Shown here: one piece after another, positions 52,440 through 61,307 of the stretch
Numbering within the stretch: position 1 is the first letter of the stretch
How the letters are laid out: every line of letters begins with the position of its first letter
From: Bacteroidales bacterium
Lineage (GTDB): Bacteria; Bacteroidota; Bacteroidia; Bacteroidales; JAAYJT01
Direction: 5' to 3'
Assembly (NCBI GenBank): GCA_014860575.1
Contig: JACZJK010000042.1
Location: 1 to 64,000 of the forward strand
DNA length: 64,000 nucleotides
Position numbers and translations under genes: made by a program
Notes under the pieces: generated by a model
The model's input: only the letters and a program-made list of their open reading frames with translations
Told to the model about the DNA's origin: nothing
The model's database searches: none

Positions 52440-55400
52440 TTAATTTAAAAAACTCCGAACCATTCCGAGCCAGTAGAGTGCAGCATCCACATCTTTCACT
52501 TCTTTGAAGGTGAGGCGAAGGCGATTATCACTTTCTTTCAGGCGGCAGGCTTTGGGATTCGATTGCACAAACCCTATTACCTGTGCGAACCTTTCGCTTT
52601 GAAAATAACCTGATTCAGGATCGCTGAGAAAATAGCAGGTAAGCAAATCATTTTTCAACACAATTTTCTCAAACCCTATATCCCGGGCCAGCCAACGCAA
52701 CCGAATTGTATTGATCAGGCCATCTGTTTCGGGTGGAACGGAGCCAAAACGGTCAATCAGTTTTTCGCGAAACGCTAGCAGTTCTTCTTCCTTTTCAATG
52801 CCATCAAGTTCTTTGTAAAGGCTCAAACGTTCTATCGTGTTGGTGATATACTCCGAGGGAATAAGAATTTCCAGGTCGGTTTCAATCTGGCATTCTTTCA
52901 CGTATTTTTCTCTGGCCGGCCTGGCAAATACGTCGCTAAACTCACTTTCCTTCAGTTCGGTTATGGCTTCGTCGAGGATGCGCTGATACATTTCGAAACC
53001 TATTTCTGAAATAAAACCGCTTTGCTCGGCCCCAAGAATATTGCCGGCTCCACGGATATCAAGATCGCGCATGGCGATATTCAGCCCTGAACCTATGTCA
53101 GAAAATTCCTCGATGGCACGCAGTCGTTTCCGGGCTTCATCAGTAAGCACCGATGCCGGCGGTGCCAGCAGATAGCAAAATGCTTTTTTATTAGTACGCC
53201 CAACGCGTCCGCGCAACTGGTGTAAATCGCTCAGCCCATAGTGATGCGCATCATTGATAAAAATGGTGTTCACATTTGAAATATCAAGCCCTGATTCAAT
53301 AATAGTCGTAGAAACCAACACATCATAGCGGCCTTCAATAAAATCGAGCATTATTTTTTCAAGTTTCGATCCGTCCAGTTGCCCGTGTGCAATTGCGATC
53401 CTCGCATCGGGAACGATGCGCTGGATGGTTCCAGCAATGTCCATGATGTTCTGAACGCGATTGTTCACAAAAAACACCTGTCCGCCACGCGACAATTCAT
53501 ACTGGATTCCATCGCGGATCAGTTCTTCGTTCCATGGCCTGATTTCGGTTTGGACCGGGTAGCGGTTGGGCGGCGGTGTGTTGATGATGCTCAGGTCGCG
53601 GGCGCCCATCATCGAAAATTGCAAGGTGCGCGGAATGGGCGTTGCGGTCAATGTGAGGGTGTCAACATTGACTTTGAGTTCGCGCAATCGTTCTTTTGCT
53701 GAAACACCAAACTTCTGTTCTTCATCAATAATAAGCAGGCCAAGGTCTTTGAATTCCAAATCCTTGCTCAGCAGGCGGTGGGTTCCAATAAGAATATCAA
53801 TTTTGCCTTCTTTGAGCGCCTGCAAGGTCTTTTTTTGCTGAGCTGCACTTTTGAAACGGTTCAGGTAATCAATTGTACACGGAAAACTCTCCAGCCGCTC
53901 GCTGAATGTATGGTAATGTTGCAACGCCAATATTGTGGTCGGAACCAAAATGGCTACCTGCTTGGAATCAGCAACTGCTTTAAACGCGGCCCGCACGGCT
54001 ATTTCCGTTTTCCCGAACCCAACATCGCCGCACACCAGTCTGTCCATTGGCGATGACGATTCCATATCCACTTTTACGTCGTTGGTGGTTTTCACCTGGT
54101 CCGGCGTGTCCTCGTAAATAAATGAAGCCTCAAGTTCATGCTGCATATAGGTGTCGGGTGTATATGCGAACCCATTGGCTGCCTTGCGCTGGGCATATAA
54201 TTTTATCAACTCGCGGGCAATATCCTTAACCCTTTTCTTGGTGCGGCTTTTCAGGTTTTTCCAGGCATTGGAACCCAAACGGTCGAGGGTGGGAACCGTG
54301 CCGTCTTTGCCAATATACTTCGAGATGCGGTGCAATGAATGGATAGAAATGTACAGCAGGTCGCTGTCTTTATAAATCAGCCGGATAGCTTCCTGCTGCC
54401 TGCCGTTTACATCAATCAGTTCAAGGCCATCGAAACGGCCAACACCGTGGTCAATATGGGTGACAAAATCGCCTGGTTTCAGGTCGTAGATTTCCTTGAG
54501 GGTAAATGCCTGCCGGCTGGCAAAGCCATCACGCAGACGGAATTTATGGTAGCGGTCGAAAATCTGGTGATCGGTATAACAAAGCAGCTTCAGGTCATCA
54601 TCAATGAAGCCTTCGTGCAATGCGATGTTCACCGGTTCAAAAGGGCTGTCTTCAATGTTCCGGTTCTTAAGCAAATCATCGAAGATCAACTGAATGCGTT
54701 CAATCTGTTTGGTGTTGGCGGCAAGGATGAGAGTCTGGTAACCTTGCCTGGCGTTGTCTTCAAGATTTTCGAGCAGCATATCGAAGTTCTTGTTGAACGA
54801 AGGCTGTGGCCGGGTTCGGAAAACAAATTGTTCTGCATCCTTAAAATGCGATCCCGAACCTGCTTCAATCACGGGCGATTGAAGCATATCGTCAAGAAAC
54901 TCAGTTTTGGAGCAGAACAGTTTCGACGGCTCCAAATGTTTCAGTTCACCGCTCAGGTTCTTAAAACTCTGAACTGACTTTTCAAATTCTTTTTCAATCT
55001 TAACCAGCGCCAGTTCCGTTTCTTCGATCCAGACAACCGGGTTTCCAGGGATGAATCTGAAAAAACTGCCACGCTTTTCATGGATCAGCCTATCCTGAAC
55101 ATTGGGAATGAGCGTTACATGCTCAAGCTTGTCAATTGACAACTGCGAGGACGGATTAAACGAACGGATGGATTCAACCGCTTCGGTTCCGAACTCAATG
55201 CGGTAAGGATAATCGTTTGAATAGGAATAAACATCGAGTAACCCACCGCGAATGGCAAACTGTCCGGGTTCCACCACAAAATCAACCCGCTCGAAATTAT
55301 ACTCCAGGAGGAGATCGGCTACAAAATCCATATCTACAGATTCACTGGCTTTCAGGCGGAACGTGTTCTTTTTCAGGTAGGCCTGGCTGATTACTTTCTC

Positions 55401-55808
55401 GCTGAGGGCTTCAGGATAAGTAACAACAATGGTTGGTCTGCGCGAATTGCCAAGGCGTTTCAGCACCTCGGTGCGCAACAACACATTGGAGTTATCGGTT
55501 TTTTCGGGTTCGTAAGGGCGACGGTAAGAAGTTGGAAAGAATAGCACATGCTTTTTATGAAATGGCAATTCCTGCTCATTGAGAATGCTTTCAAGGTCGT
55601 TGAGAAAATAAGCGGCCTTTTCCTTATCGCTGATGATGGCGATGAAGTTGGTTTTTTGTTTTTCGAAAAGTGCAGCCAGCGCCAACGCCCTAGCAGAGCC
55701 GATGATCCCTTTGATCTGGAAACGCTTACGGCCAACAGTTAAACTTTCAGCTATTAACTCCACTTCAGGATGAGAAATATAGCACAGTAAAATTCCTTCT
55801 GGTTTCAA
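52440..55808 (-). CDS. mfd: Transcription-repair coupling factor
   Basis: A 1122-residue Mfd: displaces stalled RNA polymerase and recruits UvrA. UvrB-like N-terminal domains, the CarD-like RNA-polymerase interaction domain (GDFVTHIDHGVGRFDGLEL), then helicase motifs with Walker A GDVGFGKTEIAVRAAFKA, DEEQ box LIIDEEQKFGV and motif VI QLRGRVGRTNKKAFCYLL, and the TRCF C-terminal domain. The start is TTG: a TAA lies three codons upstream and the -7 box is 20 bases before it. Length is normal for the phylum. Confidence 0.95.
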   Translation of the reverse strand: MKPEGILLCYISHPEVELIAESLTVGRKRFQIKGIIGSARALALAALFEKQKTNFIAIISDKEKAAYFLNDLESILNEQELPFHKKHVLFFPTSYRRPYEPEKTDNSNVLLRTEVLKRLGNSRRPTIVVTYPEALSEKVISQAYLKKNTFRLKASESVDMDFVADLLLEYNFERVDFVVEPGQFAIRGGLLDVYSYSNDYPYRIEFGTEAVESIRSFNPSSQLSIDKLEHVTLIPNVQDRLIHEKRGSFFRFIPGNPVVWIEETELALVKIEKEFEKSVQSFKNLSGELKHLEPSKLFCSKTEFLDDMLQSPVIEAGSGSHFKDAEQFVFRTRPQPSFNKNFDMLLENLEDNARQGYQTLILAANTKQIERIQLIFDDLLKNRNIEDSPFEPVNIALHEGFIDDDLKLLCYTDHQIFDRYHKFRLRDGFASRQAFTLKEIYDLKPGDFVTHIDHGVGRFDGLELIDVNGRQQEAIRLIYKDSDLLYISIHSLHRISKYIGKDGTVPTLDRLGSNAWKNLKSRTKKRVKDIARELIKLYAQRKAANGFAYTPDTYMQHELEASFIYEDTPDQVKTTNDVKVDMESSSPMDRLVCGDVGFGKTEIAVRAAFKAVADSKQVAILVPTTILALQHYHTFSERLESFPCTIDYLNRFKSAAQQKKTLQALKEGKIDILIGTHRLLSKDLEFKDLGLLIIDEEQKFGVSAKERLRELKVNVDTLTLTATPIPRTLQFSMMGARDLSIINTPPPNRYPVQTEIRPWNEELIRDGIQYELSRGGQVFFVNNRVQNIMDIAGTIQRIVPDARIAIAHGQLDGSKLEKIMLDFIEGRYDVLVSTTIIESGLDISNVNTIFINDAHHYGLSDLHQLRGRVGRTNKKAFCYLLAPPASVLTDEARKRLRAIEEFSDIGSGLNIAMRDLDIRGAGNILGAEQSGFISEIGFEMYQRILDEAITELKESEFSDVFARPAREKYVKECQIETDLEILIPSEYITNTIERLSLYKELDGIEKEEELLAFREKLIDRFGSVPPETDGLINTIRLRWLARDIGFEKIVLKNDLLTCYFLSDPESGYFQSERFAQVIGFVQSNPKACRLKESDNRLRLTFKEVKDVDAALYWLGMVRSFLN

Positions 55809-55828
55809 GATTTTTTAATTGAAGGGCG

Positions 55829-55836
55829 CAAAGTTA
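55829..55836 (-). promoter_or_regulatory. Putative -7 box for mfd
   Basis: On the minus strand this reads TAACTTTG (TAnnTTTG), 20 bases before the TTG start. The short leader supports that start. Confidence 0.5.
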
Positions 55837-55978
55837 CTATATTTCTCTCCGTCAAAGAAAAGCCCTTCGGGAATGAGTTGGCAGTTAGCAATTTGCAGTT
55901 GGCAATCAAATACATCACTCCATTATAGTTAATTGCAACTGCATCACTTAATCACAATACAAAAAAATAACCCATTTA

Positions 55979-56118
55979 CCGATAGGATCGCTATTCACCG
56001 TTTATCGATAGGATCGTTTGGAGCGATGCTATCGGAGTTCCCTGCGATGCTATGGCTTCAAGCCATGGTATCGCTAACGCCGGTTTACCGATAGGATCGC
56101 TTGGAGCGATACTATCGG
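55979..56118. repeat. Cluster of GATAGGATCG hairpin repeats
   Basis: Three stem-loops: 56006-56034 (CGATAGGATCG and CGATGCTATCG arms), 56044-56074 (GCGATGCTATGGCTT and AAGCCATGGTATCGC) and 56088-56118 (CCGATAGGATCGCT and AGCGATACTATCGG). Four copies of GATAGGATCG or its partner occur. The gap 55809-56134 also holds the mfd -7 box and, at about 55875-55945, degenerate ACTCCATTA and GCATCACTTAATCAC blocks. No gene seen. Confidence 0.75.
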
Positions 56119-56134
56119 ATTCGGGAAAAGCAAA

Positions 56135-57619
56135 CTACAACTCCTCAACAAACTCCAGCTTCCGGTTCGTTAAAAAGTCATAATGCGTTAGTTTCCTCAA
56201 TTCGTAGTAATTACGCCAATAGCTGTGGAGTGCAGCAATATAACCCAGTGCAGCGTTGTCTTTTTCGGTTTGGGCGAGGTTAAGTTCAATGATCCCGATT
56301 TTCCCGATCCGATATCGCTGAACGGTTACATCGTAGCGTTTCAATGCAACAGTATCGCTTCGGGCGGCGATGATGAGCTGATTTTGCTGCATGTTAAACT
56401 GCCTCACCTTGAGGTTCACTTCCTGGTCGAAATCAATTTGTTCCTGCTCTACAGATGTTTTCACAAGTTCCTGGCTCGATTCGGCCATTTTAATTTTGCC
56501 TTTGGCCAGACCCCAGTCGAGGATAGGAACCTGAATCCCCAACACCACCTGTTGCTGGTCCTGGGGGTTGATGTATGCATTCCTGAAATCATCGGCACTT
56601 TGGGTCAGACCATAAACCGCAAACAGGTTAGCGTTGAAACGACTGCCGAGGCGGGCCTCGCTCACATCGCTTGCGGCTTCAATCAGGCGGCGTTCAAAAC
56701 CAAGGGCATCGGCCCGGCTGTGTCGTGCATGGTTAATGGCACGCTCCGGCTCAATCAAAACCGTTGAGGTTTCGTAAGGGGGAACAAGATCAATGGTTAT
56801 GCTTTCGGGTAAACGCAGAAAGGATTTCAGGTTAAATTCCCTGGTTTCAAGATCGAGGTAGGAGTTTTCAAGAGCGGCTTCTGAGTTAAGCAGGTTGAGT
56901 TCAGTTTGCAGCAATTCATTTTCTGCGATGGTTCCCATATTGAACCGGCCCTGTGCAATCTGATACAGTGTATCGTTATTGGCTCGGTTAAGCAATTGGA
57001 TTTGATTGCGGATCTGGGCCTGCAATAAATCAAAAAAGTAATTGATGGTAGTGATGGCCACCTGTTCCACGTCTTCAACATATCGGCGTTGGGCTTCGTT
57101 ATAACGGATTGGCTCAATCATGCGGCTCCACCGGAAAGGGTTGTGTGCAAACAAGGGTTGCCGGAATCCGATATTGAGCGGTGTGCTGAGCCAGGAGGTA
57201 ACTGTGGAATCAGAAAAAATATCAATCCGCTGCAAGCTCGTATTCATAAAAACCTGTCCACCTGTAAAGCCCACATTTTTACTCAACGAAAGGTTCACAT
57301 CTGAACTCATATAACTTCTTTCGCGGAAAGCTTCGCTGCCATCGGGCTGTGTGATAGGACTGATGGAACGGTTGAGTTCGGGCAACGTTGCATCCAGGCT
57401 TAGCATAGGCATAAAGCCGGCTTCATAGGTCCGGAACTGCCAGTAACTGCTACGGTAGCGGTGCCGGGCTATCAAAGCTTCGGGCGATTGCTGTGTAGCA
57501 ATCTCAATAGCATTCTGCAATGTGAGCCTGAGACCGTCTGATTGTTGTGCTTTTGCGTGAGGCACATCTACGAAGATAAGAGCAAGAGTGAGTGGGATCA
57601 AGGAAAATGTCTTTATCAT
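56135..57619 (-). CDS. TolC-family outer-membrane efflux protein
   Basis: A 494-residue outer-membrane factor with a signal peptide (LIPLTLALIFVDVPHAKA). The two repeated helical-hairpin segments are visible: LTLQNAIEIATQQSPEALIARHRY near the start, and a second at EARLGSRFNANLFAVYGLT; QVPILDWGLAKGKIKMAE precedes the last hairpin, as in TolC. It gives the exit duct for the adaptor and permease encoded upstream on the same strand, from which it is separated by a repeat-filled gap of 284 bases. Confidence 0.88.
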   Translation of the reverse strand: MIKTFSLIPLTLALIFVDVPHAKAQQSDGLRLTLQNAIEIATQQSPEALIARHRYRSSYWQFRTYEAGFMPMLSLDATLPELNRSISPITQPDGSEAFRERSYMSSDVNLSLSKNVGFTGGQVFMNTSLQRIDIFSDSTVTSWLSTPLNIGFRQPLFAHNPFRWSRMIEPIRYNEAQRRYVEDVEQVAITTINYFFDLLQAQIRNQIQLLNRANNDTLYQIAQGRFNMGTIAENELLQTELNLLNSEAALENSYLDLETREFNLKSFLRLPESITIDLVPPYETSTVLIEPERAINHARHSRADALGFERRLIEAASDVSEARLGSRFNANLFAVYGLTQSADDFRNAYINPQDQQQVVLGIQVPILDWGLAKGKIKMAESSQELVKTSVEQEQIDFDQEVNLKVRQFNMQQNQLIIAARSDTVALKRYDVTVQRYRIGKIGIIELNLAQTEKDNAALGYIAALHSYWRNYYELRKLTHYDFLTNRKLEFVEEL

Positions 57620-57656
57620 AGAAGTATTTGCTTGTTAATGTCTTTACATGATTATA

Positions 57657-57897
57657 TGGAGTGATGGAGTAAAGGAGTGTTGGAGTAATGGTACAATGTA
57701 GCTTTGTCTTTGTCATAGTAGTTTTTTCATTTTAAAACAGAATCTGGTTTAATTGGAGTAGAGTGGTGCCTACTTCTACTCGGGTAGTTATCTTTCCTTT
57801 TCCATTACTCCAACACTCCATTACTCCACTTAATTTATACCAATCAGACAGATCGATCGGACTAATTTACCAATTGACTAATTGACCAATCAACCCC
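57657..57897. repeat. Degenerate low-complexity intergenic repeat array
   Basis: TGGAGTGATGGAGTAAAGGA and GTGTTGGAGTAATGG blocks (57657-57692), their reverse complement CCATTACTCCAACACTCC (57801-57826) and CAATTGACTAATTGACCAAT (57870-57893). The two outer ACTCC blocks are inverted relative to each other. No gene seen in 57620-57903. Confidence 0.65.
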
Positions 57898-57903
57898 AGT
57901 ATT

Positions 57904-59247
57904 CTACTCATACCTCAACGATGCCAGCGGATCTTGTTCCGATGCTTTCTTGGCCGGCATATATCCGAACGCAATACCCACTGTGGCAGCTACGCCAAAG
58001 GATATGATTATCGAAAAAGGTGAAACAATGGTGAGAATCCCGGTAAATTCAGTGATCAGCTTGGCCAGCGTAATTCCCAATATGATTCCGATAAGTCCGC
58101 CTGCAAGGCTGATCATTGTAGCTTCGGAAAGGAACTGGAAGACAATATCCGCTTTCCGCGCGCCGGTAGCCATGCGGATCCCGATTTCGCGGATGCGCTC
58201 CATTACTGACGCCAACATAATATTCATGATCCCGATGCCGCCTACCAGCAAGCTGATCCCGGCAATGGCTCCCAATACAATATTGAAAATATCCTTGGTA
58301 CGTTGTTCCTGTTTCAATAGTAGTTCCGGAACACGGATCTCAAAATCATCCACACCCTGGTGGCGACGTTCCAGCATGCGGCGCAACACCTCACTGGTAG
58401 GTGTAAGTTGCGAACTTTCATGTACCTGCACAACGATGCGATCCAATTGGTTGCCTTCAGTACCATCACCGCCGCTTCTGTAGGATACGGCTCCGCCATC
58501 AAAGAAAAACATGCTGCCGCCACCGCCAACTGAAGCCGAGGTAACAAGCGAGCGGTCGCGGAAACGAAGTAAAGCCGTTTGCAATGGCACGTAAACACTG
58601 TTGTTATAATCGCTGATGCCAAGGTCCTGGCTCGATTCAGGATCGGCAGCACGGTTCTCAAGCACGCCAACAACCCTCATCCAGATATGGCCGCATTTTA
58701 TGTACTCACCAATAGGATCTTTATGCGGGAAAAATCTGGTTTTAATCTCCGAACCAATCACTGCAACCGGACTCGTTTCTTCAACATGGGTTTCGGTAAA
58801 AAACACACCTTTTTCAAGTGCGAGGTTAAAGATGTGAAAAAAATCGGGTGTTACGCCACTCAGCTTCGACATGCTCCGCAAACCATCTTTGATAACCGGA
58901 ACATCAAACACCACCTCAGAACTCACCCTGGATACTGAGGGGATGATTTCGGCAATGCCTTGTGCATCTTCAAGCGTTAGACCCGGTGAAAACCTGCGAA
59001 CGATGTTCTGGTTTTCTTCCTCCTCTTTCTGGGCATCCTCAACAGGGCGCGGCAAGACGATGATGTTGTTAACACCCACCAGTTTGATCTGCTCCAGTAT
59101 TTCCTGTTGTGCGCCGGCGCCAATGGCCATCATAGCAATCACCGCTGCCACCCCGAAAATAATCCCAAGCGCAGTTAAAATGGATCTGAACCGGTTCGCA
59201 AAAACCGCTTCCAGGGCTATTTGAAAATTATAAGCGTTGCGTTCCAC
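57904..59247 (-). CDS. MacB-like ABC transporter permease without ATPase domain
   Basis: A 447-residue FtsX/MacB-type permease: cytoplasmic N terminus, first transmembrane helix (FRSILTALGIIFGVAAVIAM), a large periplasmic MacB_PCD domain (about 45-310), then three C-terminal helices with SLLVGGIGIMNIMLASVMER and RMATGARKADIVFQFLSEA. It lacks the N-terminal ATP-binding domain of MacB, so a separate ATPase is needed and none is nearby. Start codon GTG, three bases after the adaptor gene's stop. Confidence 0.9.
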   Translation of the reverse strand: MERNAYNFQIALEAVFANRFRSILTALGIIFGVAAVIAMMAIGAGAQQEILEQIKLVGVNNIIVLPRPVEDAQKEEEENQNIVRRFSPGLTLEDAQGIAEIIPSVSRVSSEVVFDVPVIKDGLRSMSKLSGVTPDFFHIFNLALEKGVFFTETHVEETSPVAVIGSEIKTRFFPHKDPIGEYIKCGHIWMRVVGVLENRAADPESSQDLGISDYNNSVYVPLQTALLRFRDRSLVTSASVGGGGSMFFFDGGAVSYRSGGDGTEGNQLDRIVVQVHESSQLTPTSEVLRRMLERRHQGVDDFEIRVPELLLKQEQRTKDIFNIVLGAIAGISLLVGGIGIMNIMLASVMERIREIGIRMATGARKADIVFQFLSEATMISLAGGLIGIILGITLAKLITEFTGILTIVSPFSIIISFGVAATVGIAFGYMPAKKASEQDPLASLRYE

Positions 59248-59250
59248 CGT

Positions 59251-60492
59251 TTACTGCAAGTTAATGAGTTTCCACGAGTCGCTTTTGGCCGGAGGGGTCA
59301 GGAAAACCATGTCGCCTTCTGCCAAACCCTCTGTCACCACAATTTCATTTTCATTGCTGCGACCCAATCGCACCTGCTGTTTTATCTGCTTTCCGGCGCG
59401 GTAAACAAACGAAATGGTGTCCTGGGTATGAACACTCTCAAGCGGAATATAAACGGCTTCCGGGATTACATCTGTGATTATTGTGTTCTTGGTAGTCATA
59501 GCCGGACGAAGAATGGTATCGCTTTCATTCACCACAATCCTAACCTCAAAAACCTTGGCATTGCTGTTACGAAGCTGTTCACCAATATTTGCCACTTCGG
59601 TAACCTCGCCTGAGTATTTTCTGTCAGGGAAAGCATCAACGCCTATTTCCACTTTCTGGCCAACGCGCACCTTGCTGATGTCAATTTCATTTACGTAAGT
59701 TTTTGTAATCATTTCGGTAAGGTTTGGCAGCGAAGCAACCACATTGTCCCATCCAATCTGGAGGGTAGATCCTATTCCTTGTTTGGTACCATCCCAGCTA
59801 CGTTTGTGAATGACCATGCCCGACTTTGGGGCAAAAACAGTGAATTTTTTGAGAATTTCGCTTATTTGTTGATAACGCCGTTCCGACTGTTGTAACGAAG
59901 CGGCTACTTCCTGCATATTGGCTTTGGCTTTCTCGTCTTTGAGCTGGTAGTTATTCTGAGCCTGCTCGTAAGCGCGTTGCCCTTTTTCGAGGTCAATCTG
60001 AATTTGCCTGATGGTTGCAGGCGGTTCGTACATGCTTTGATCGAAACGAAGTTGCAGTTCTTCGAGGTTATAACGTAGATTGATCAGTTCTTCCCTGGCG
60101 CTACGCATTTCCATGGAAGTATCCAGGCGGGTTTTGGTAAACTGCGAATGTAGTTTTTCAAGTTCGGTTTCAATGTCTTTCATCTGGTTCATGAGGTCCG
60201 AACGATCTAGTTCTGCAACATAAGCACCTGAATCCACCACCGTTCCATCGGCAATAATATCATTGATCTTCACCTGCCAGATCCTGAATTCCCGCAAGCC
60301 TGAGGGCCCGCTGATGTCTTCCGAACTTTTGGCTTCAAGCTCACCGGATGTTACAACGAGTACTTTAAACTCGCCAAACTTTGCAGGCACAGTGATGGAT
60401 TGCTCCGAGCCATCGCTTCTGCCTAAAAAATACCATAAGGCAATGATGACAAGAACCAAGGCGCCCAGTGTAATGTAAATGCTTTTTTTCAT
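59251..60492 (-). CDS. Periplasmic adaptor (MFP/HlyD family) of an efflux system
   Basis: A 413-residue membrane fusion protein: one N-terminal transmembrane helix (YITLGALVLVIIALWYFLG), a lipoyl-like half, a coiled-coil hairpin (about 110-195, MKDIETELEKLHSQFTKTR), a second lipoyl half and beta barrel. The second half contains FAPKSGMVIHKRSWDGT and IDISKVRVGQKVEIGVDAFP. It bridges the MacB-like permease to a TolC duct. Directly upstream of the permease (3 bases), so the two are one operon. Confidence 0.9.
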   Translation of the reverse strand: MKKSIYITLGALVLVIIALWYFLGRSDGSEQSITVPAKFGEFKVLVVTSGELEAKSSEDISGPSGLREFRIWQVKINDIIADGTVVDSGAYVAELDRSDLMNQMKDIETELEKLHSQFTKTRLDTSMEMRSAREELINLRYNLEELQLRFDQSMYEPPATIRQIQIDLEKGQRAYEQAQNNYQLKDEKAKANMQEVAASLQQSERRYQQISEILKKFTVFAPKSGMVIHKRSWDGTKQGIGSTLQIGWDNVVASLPNLTEMITKTYVNEIDISKVRVGQKVEIGVDAFPDRKYSGEVTEVANIGEQLRNSNAKVFEVRIVVNESDTILRPAMTTKNTIITDVIPEAVYIPLESVHTQDTISFVYRAGKQIKQQVRLGRSNENEIVVTEGLAEGDMVFLTPPAKSDSWKLINLQ

Positions 60493-60553
60493 TGATGGCA
60501 GTGGTTTTGGATTATGGATTGTATCTAAACGATGGTTAGGGGGTGGTTATTTT

Positions 60554-60591
60554 GTGATGCTGTGATACAGTATTGCTGTGATGCTGTATTA
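60554..60591. repeat. Degenerate low-complexity intergenic repeat
   Basis: GTGATGCTGTGATACAGTAT followed by TGCTGTGATGCTGTATTA: reverse complement of the GCATCAC/ACTGCATTACTG blocks at 36923-36957. Lies between the adaptor gene and the hypothetical gene upstream. Confidence 0.6.
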
Positions 60592-60610
60592 ATGTGTTTG
60601 GGTGATCGAA

Positions 60611-61177
60611 TTATAGGCTGAGTTGTGTCTGTTCATTTCTTAGCTTTATGCATGGTGTTTTGTTAATGTAAAGCGTGTCCAATTTAATACTAAAAACCAA
60701 AATTGGCTGGGAGCCAATTATAGTCAGCCCGTTGTTACGATTTAACTCCGTTAAAAAGGTCTGTTCTAAAAAGTTGTCGTGTTTAGGTATTTTCAAATAA
60801 ACATAGTCGTGTCTTAAACACCACATCCCGATAGCTGTCGTGTCAGTTGTCCAAGAGTAAACACCACCAGTGTTGTTCTCATGTATTAAAATCACAGAAC
60901 TGTCAATTAAGTAAAGTTGTCCTGTTTGAAGTAGTTGAAGTGTAGTCGAGCTAAATCCACCAGTAACATTATCTGGGCTAAAAAATATTAAGTCTGTGAG
61001 CTTTTCATTACAATCACCGTCTGAAAAGAATAGATCGTTCATTTCTAAGCTATCAAGTCGCATAGCATCTGGTCTCAGACAGTTTGTAAAGTTGCACTTA
61101 TCATTTGTCCACCATCCAAGTCCGAATGAAATAATCGCAACTAATGTAACAAATCCTATTTGTTTTAAGTCTCTCAA
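60611..61177 (-). CDS. Hypothetical membrane-anchored protein
   Basis: A 188-residue protein with one N-terminal membrane helix (QIGFVTLVAIISFGLGWWT) and a mature part with several Cys (CNFTNC, DGDCNEK) and beta-like segments such as GGVYSWTTDTTAIGMWC. The start is TTG. I do not recognise the family. It is flanked by repeat blocks on both sides and stands apart from the efflux operon. Confidence 0.55.
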   Translation of the reverse strand: MRDLKQIGFVTLVAIISFGLGWWTNDKCNFTNCLRPDAMRLDSLEMNDLFFSDGDCNEKLTDLIFFSPDNVTGGFSSTTLQLLQTGQLYLIDSSVILIHENNTGGVYSWTTDTTAIGMWCLRHDYVYLKIPKHDNFLEQTFLTELNRNNGLTIIGSQPILVFSIKLDTLYINKTPCIKLRNEQTQLSL

Positions 61178-61222
61178 AATGTAGTAATTAAGAGGCTGTC
61201 TAACATAGAGACTAACTACTGA

Positions 61223-61307
61223 ATTTATCTTTGAATTTTGGTCTTTTGGATTTGGATCTTGGGTTTTGGAATTTGGGACTTGGAATTTGGGACTTAGGAC
61301 TTGGAGC
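61223..61307. repeat. Degenerate low-complexity intergenic repeat
   Basis: Runs of TTGGATTTGGATCTTGGG, TTTTGGAATTTGGGACTTGG and AATTTGGGACTTAGGACTTGG; reverse complements of the CCAAGTCCCAAATTCCAA blocks at 35255-35292. It ends at the arcA stop codon. Confidence 0.65.

Noticed and set aside
54339-54977. 212-codon plus-strand open frame inside mfd
   Set aside because: Antisense shadow of the conserved mfd reading frame; no domain or start signal of its own.
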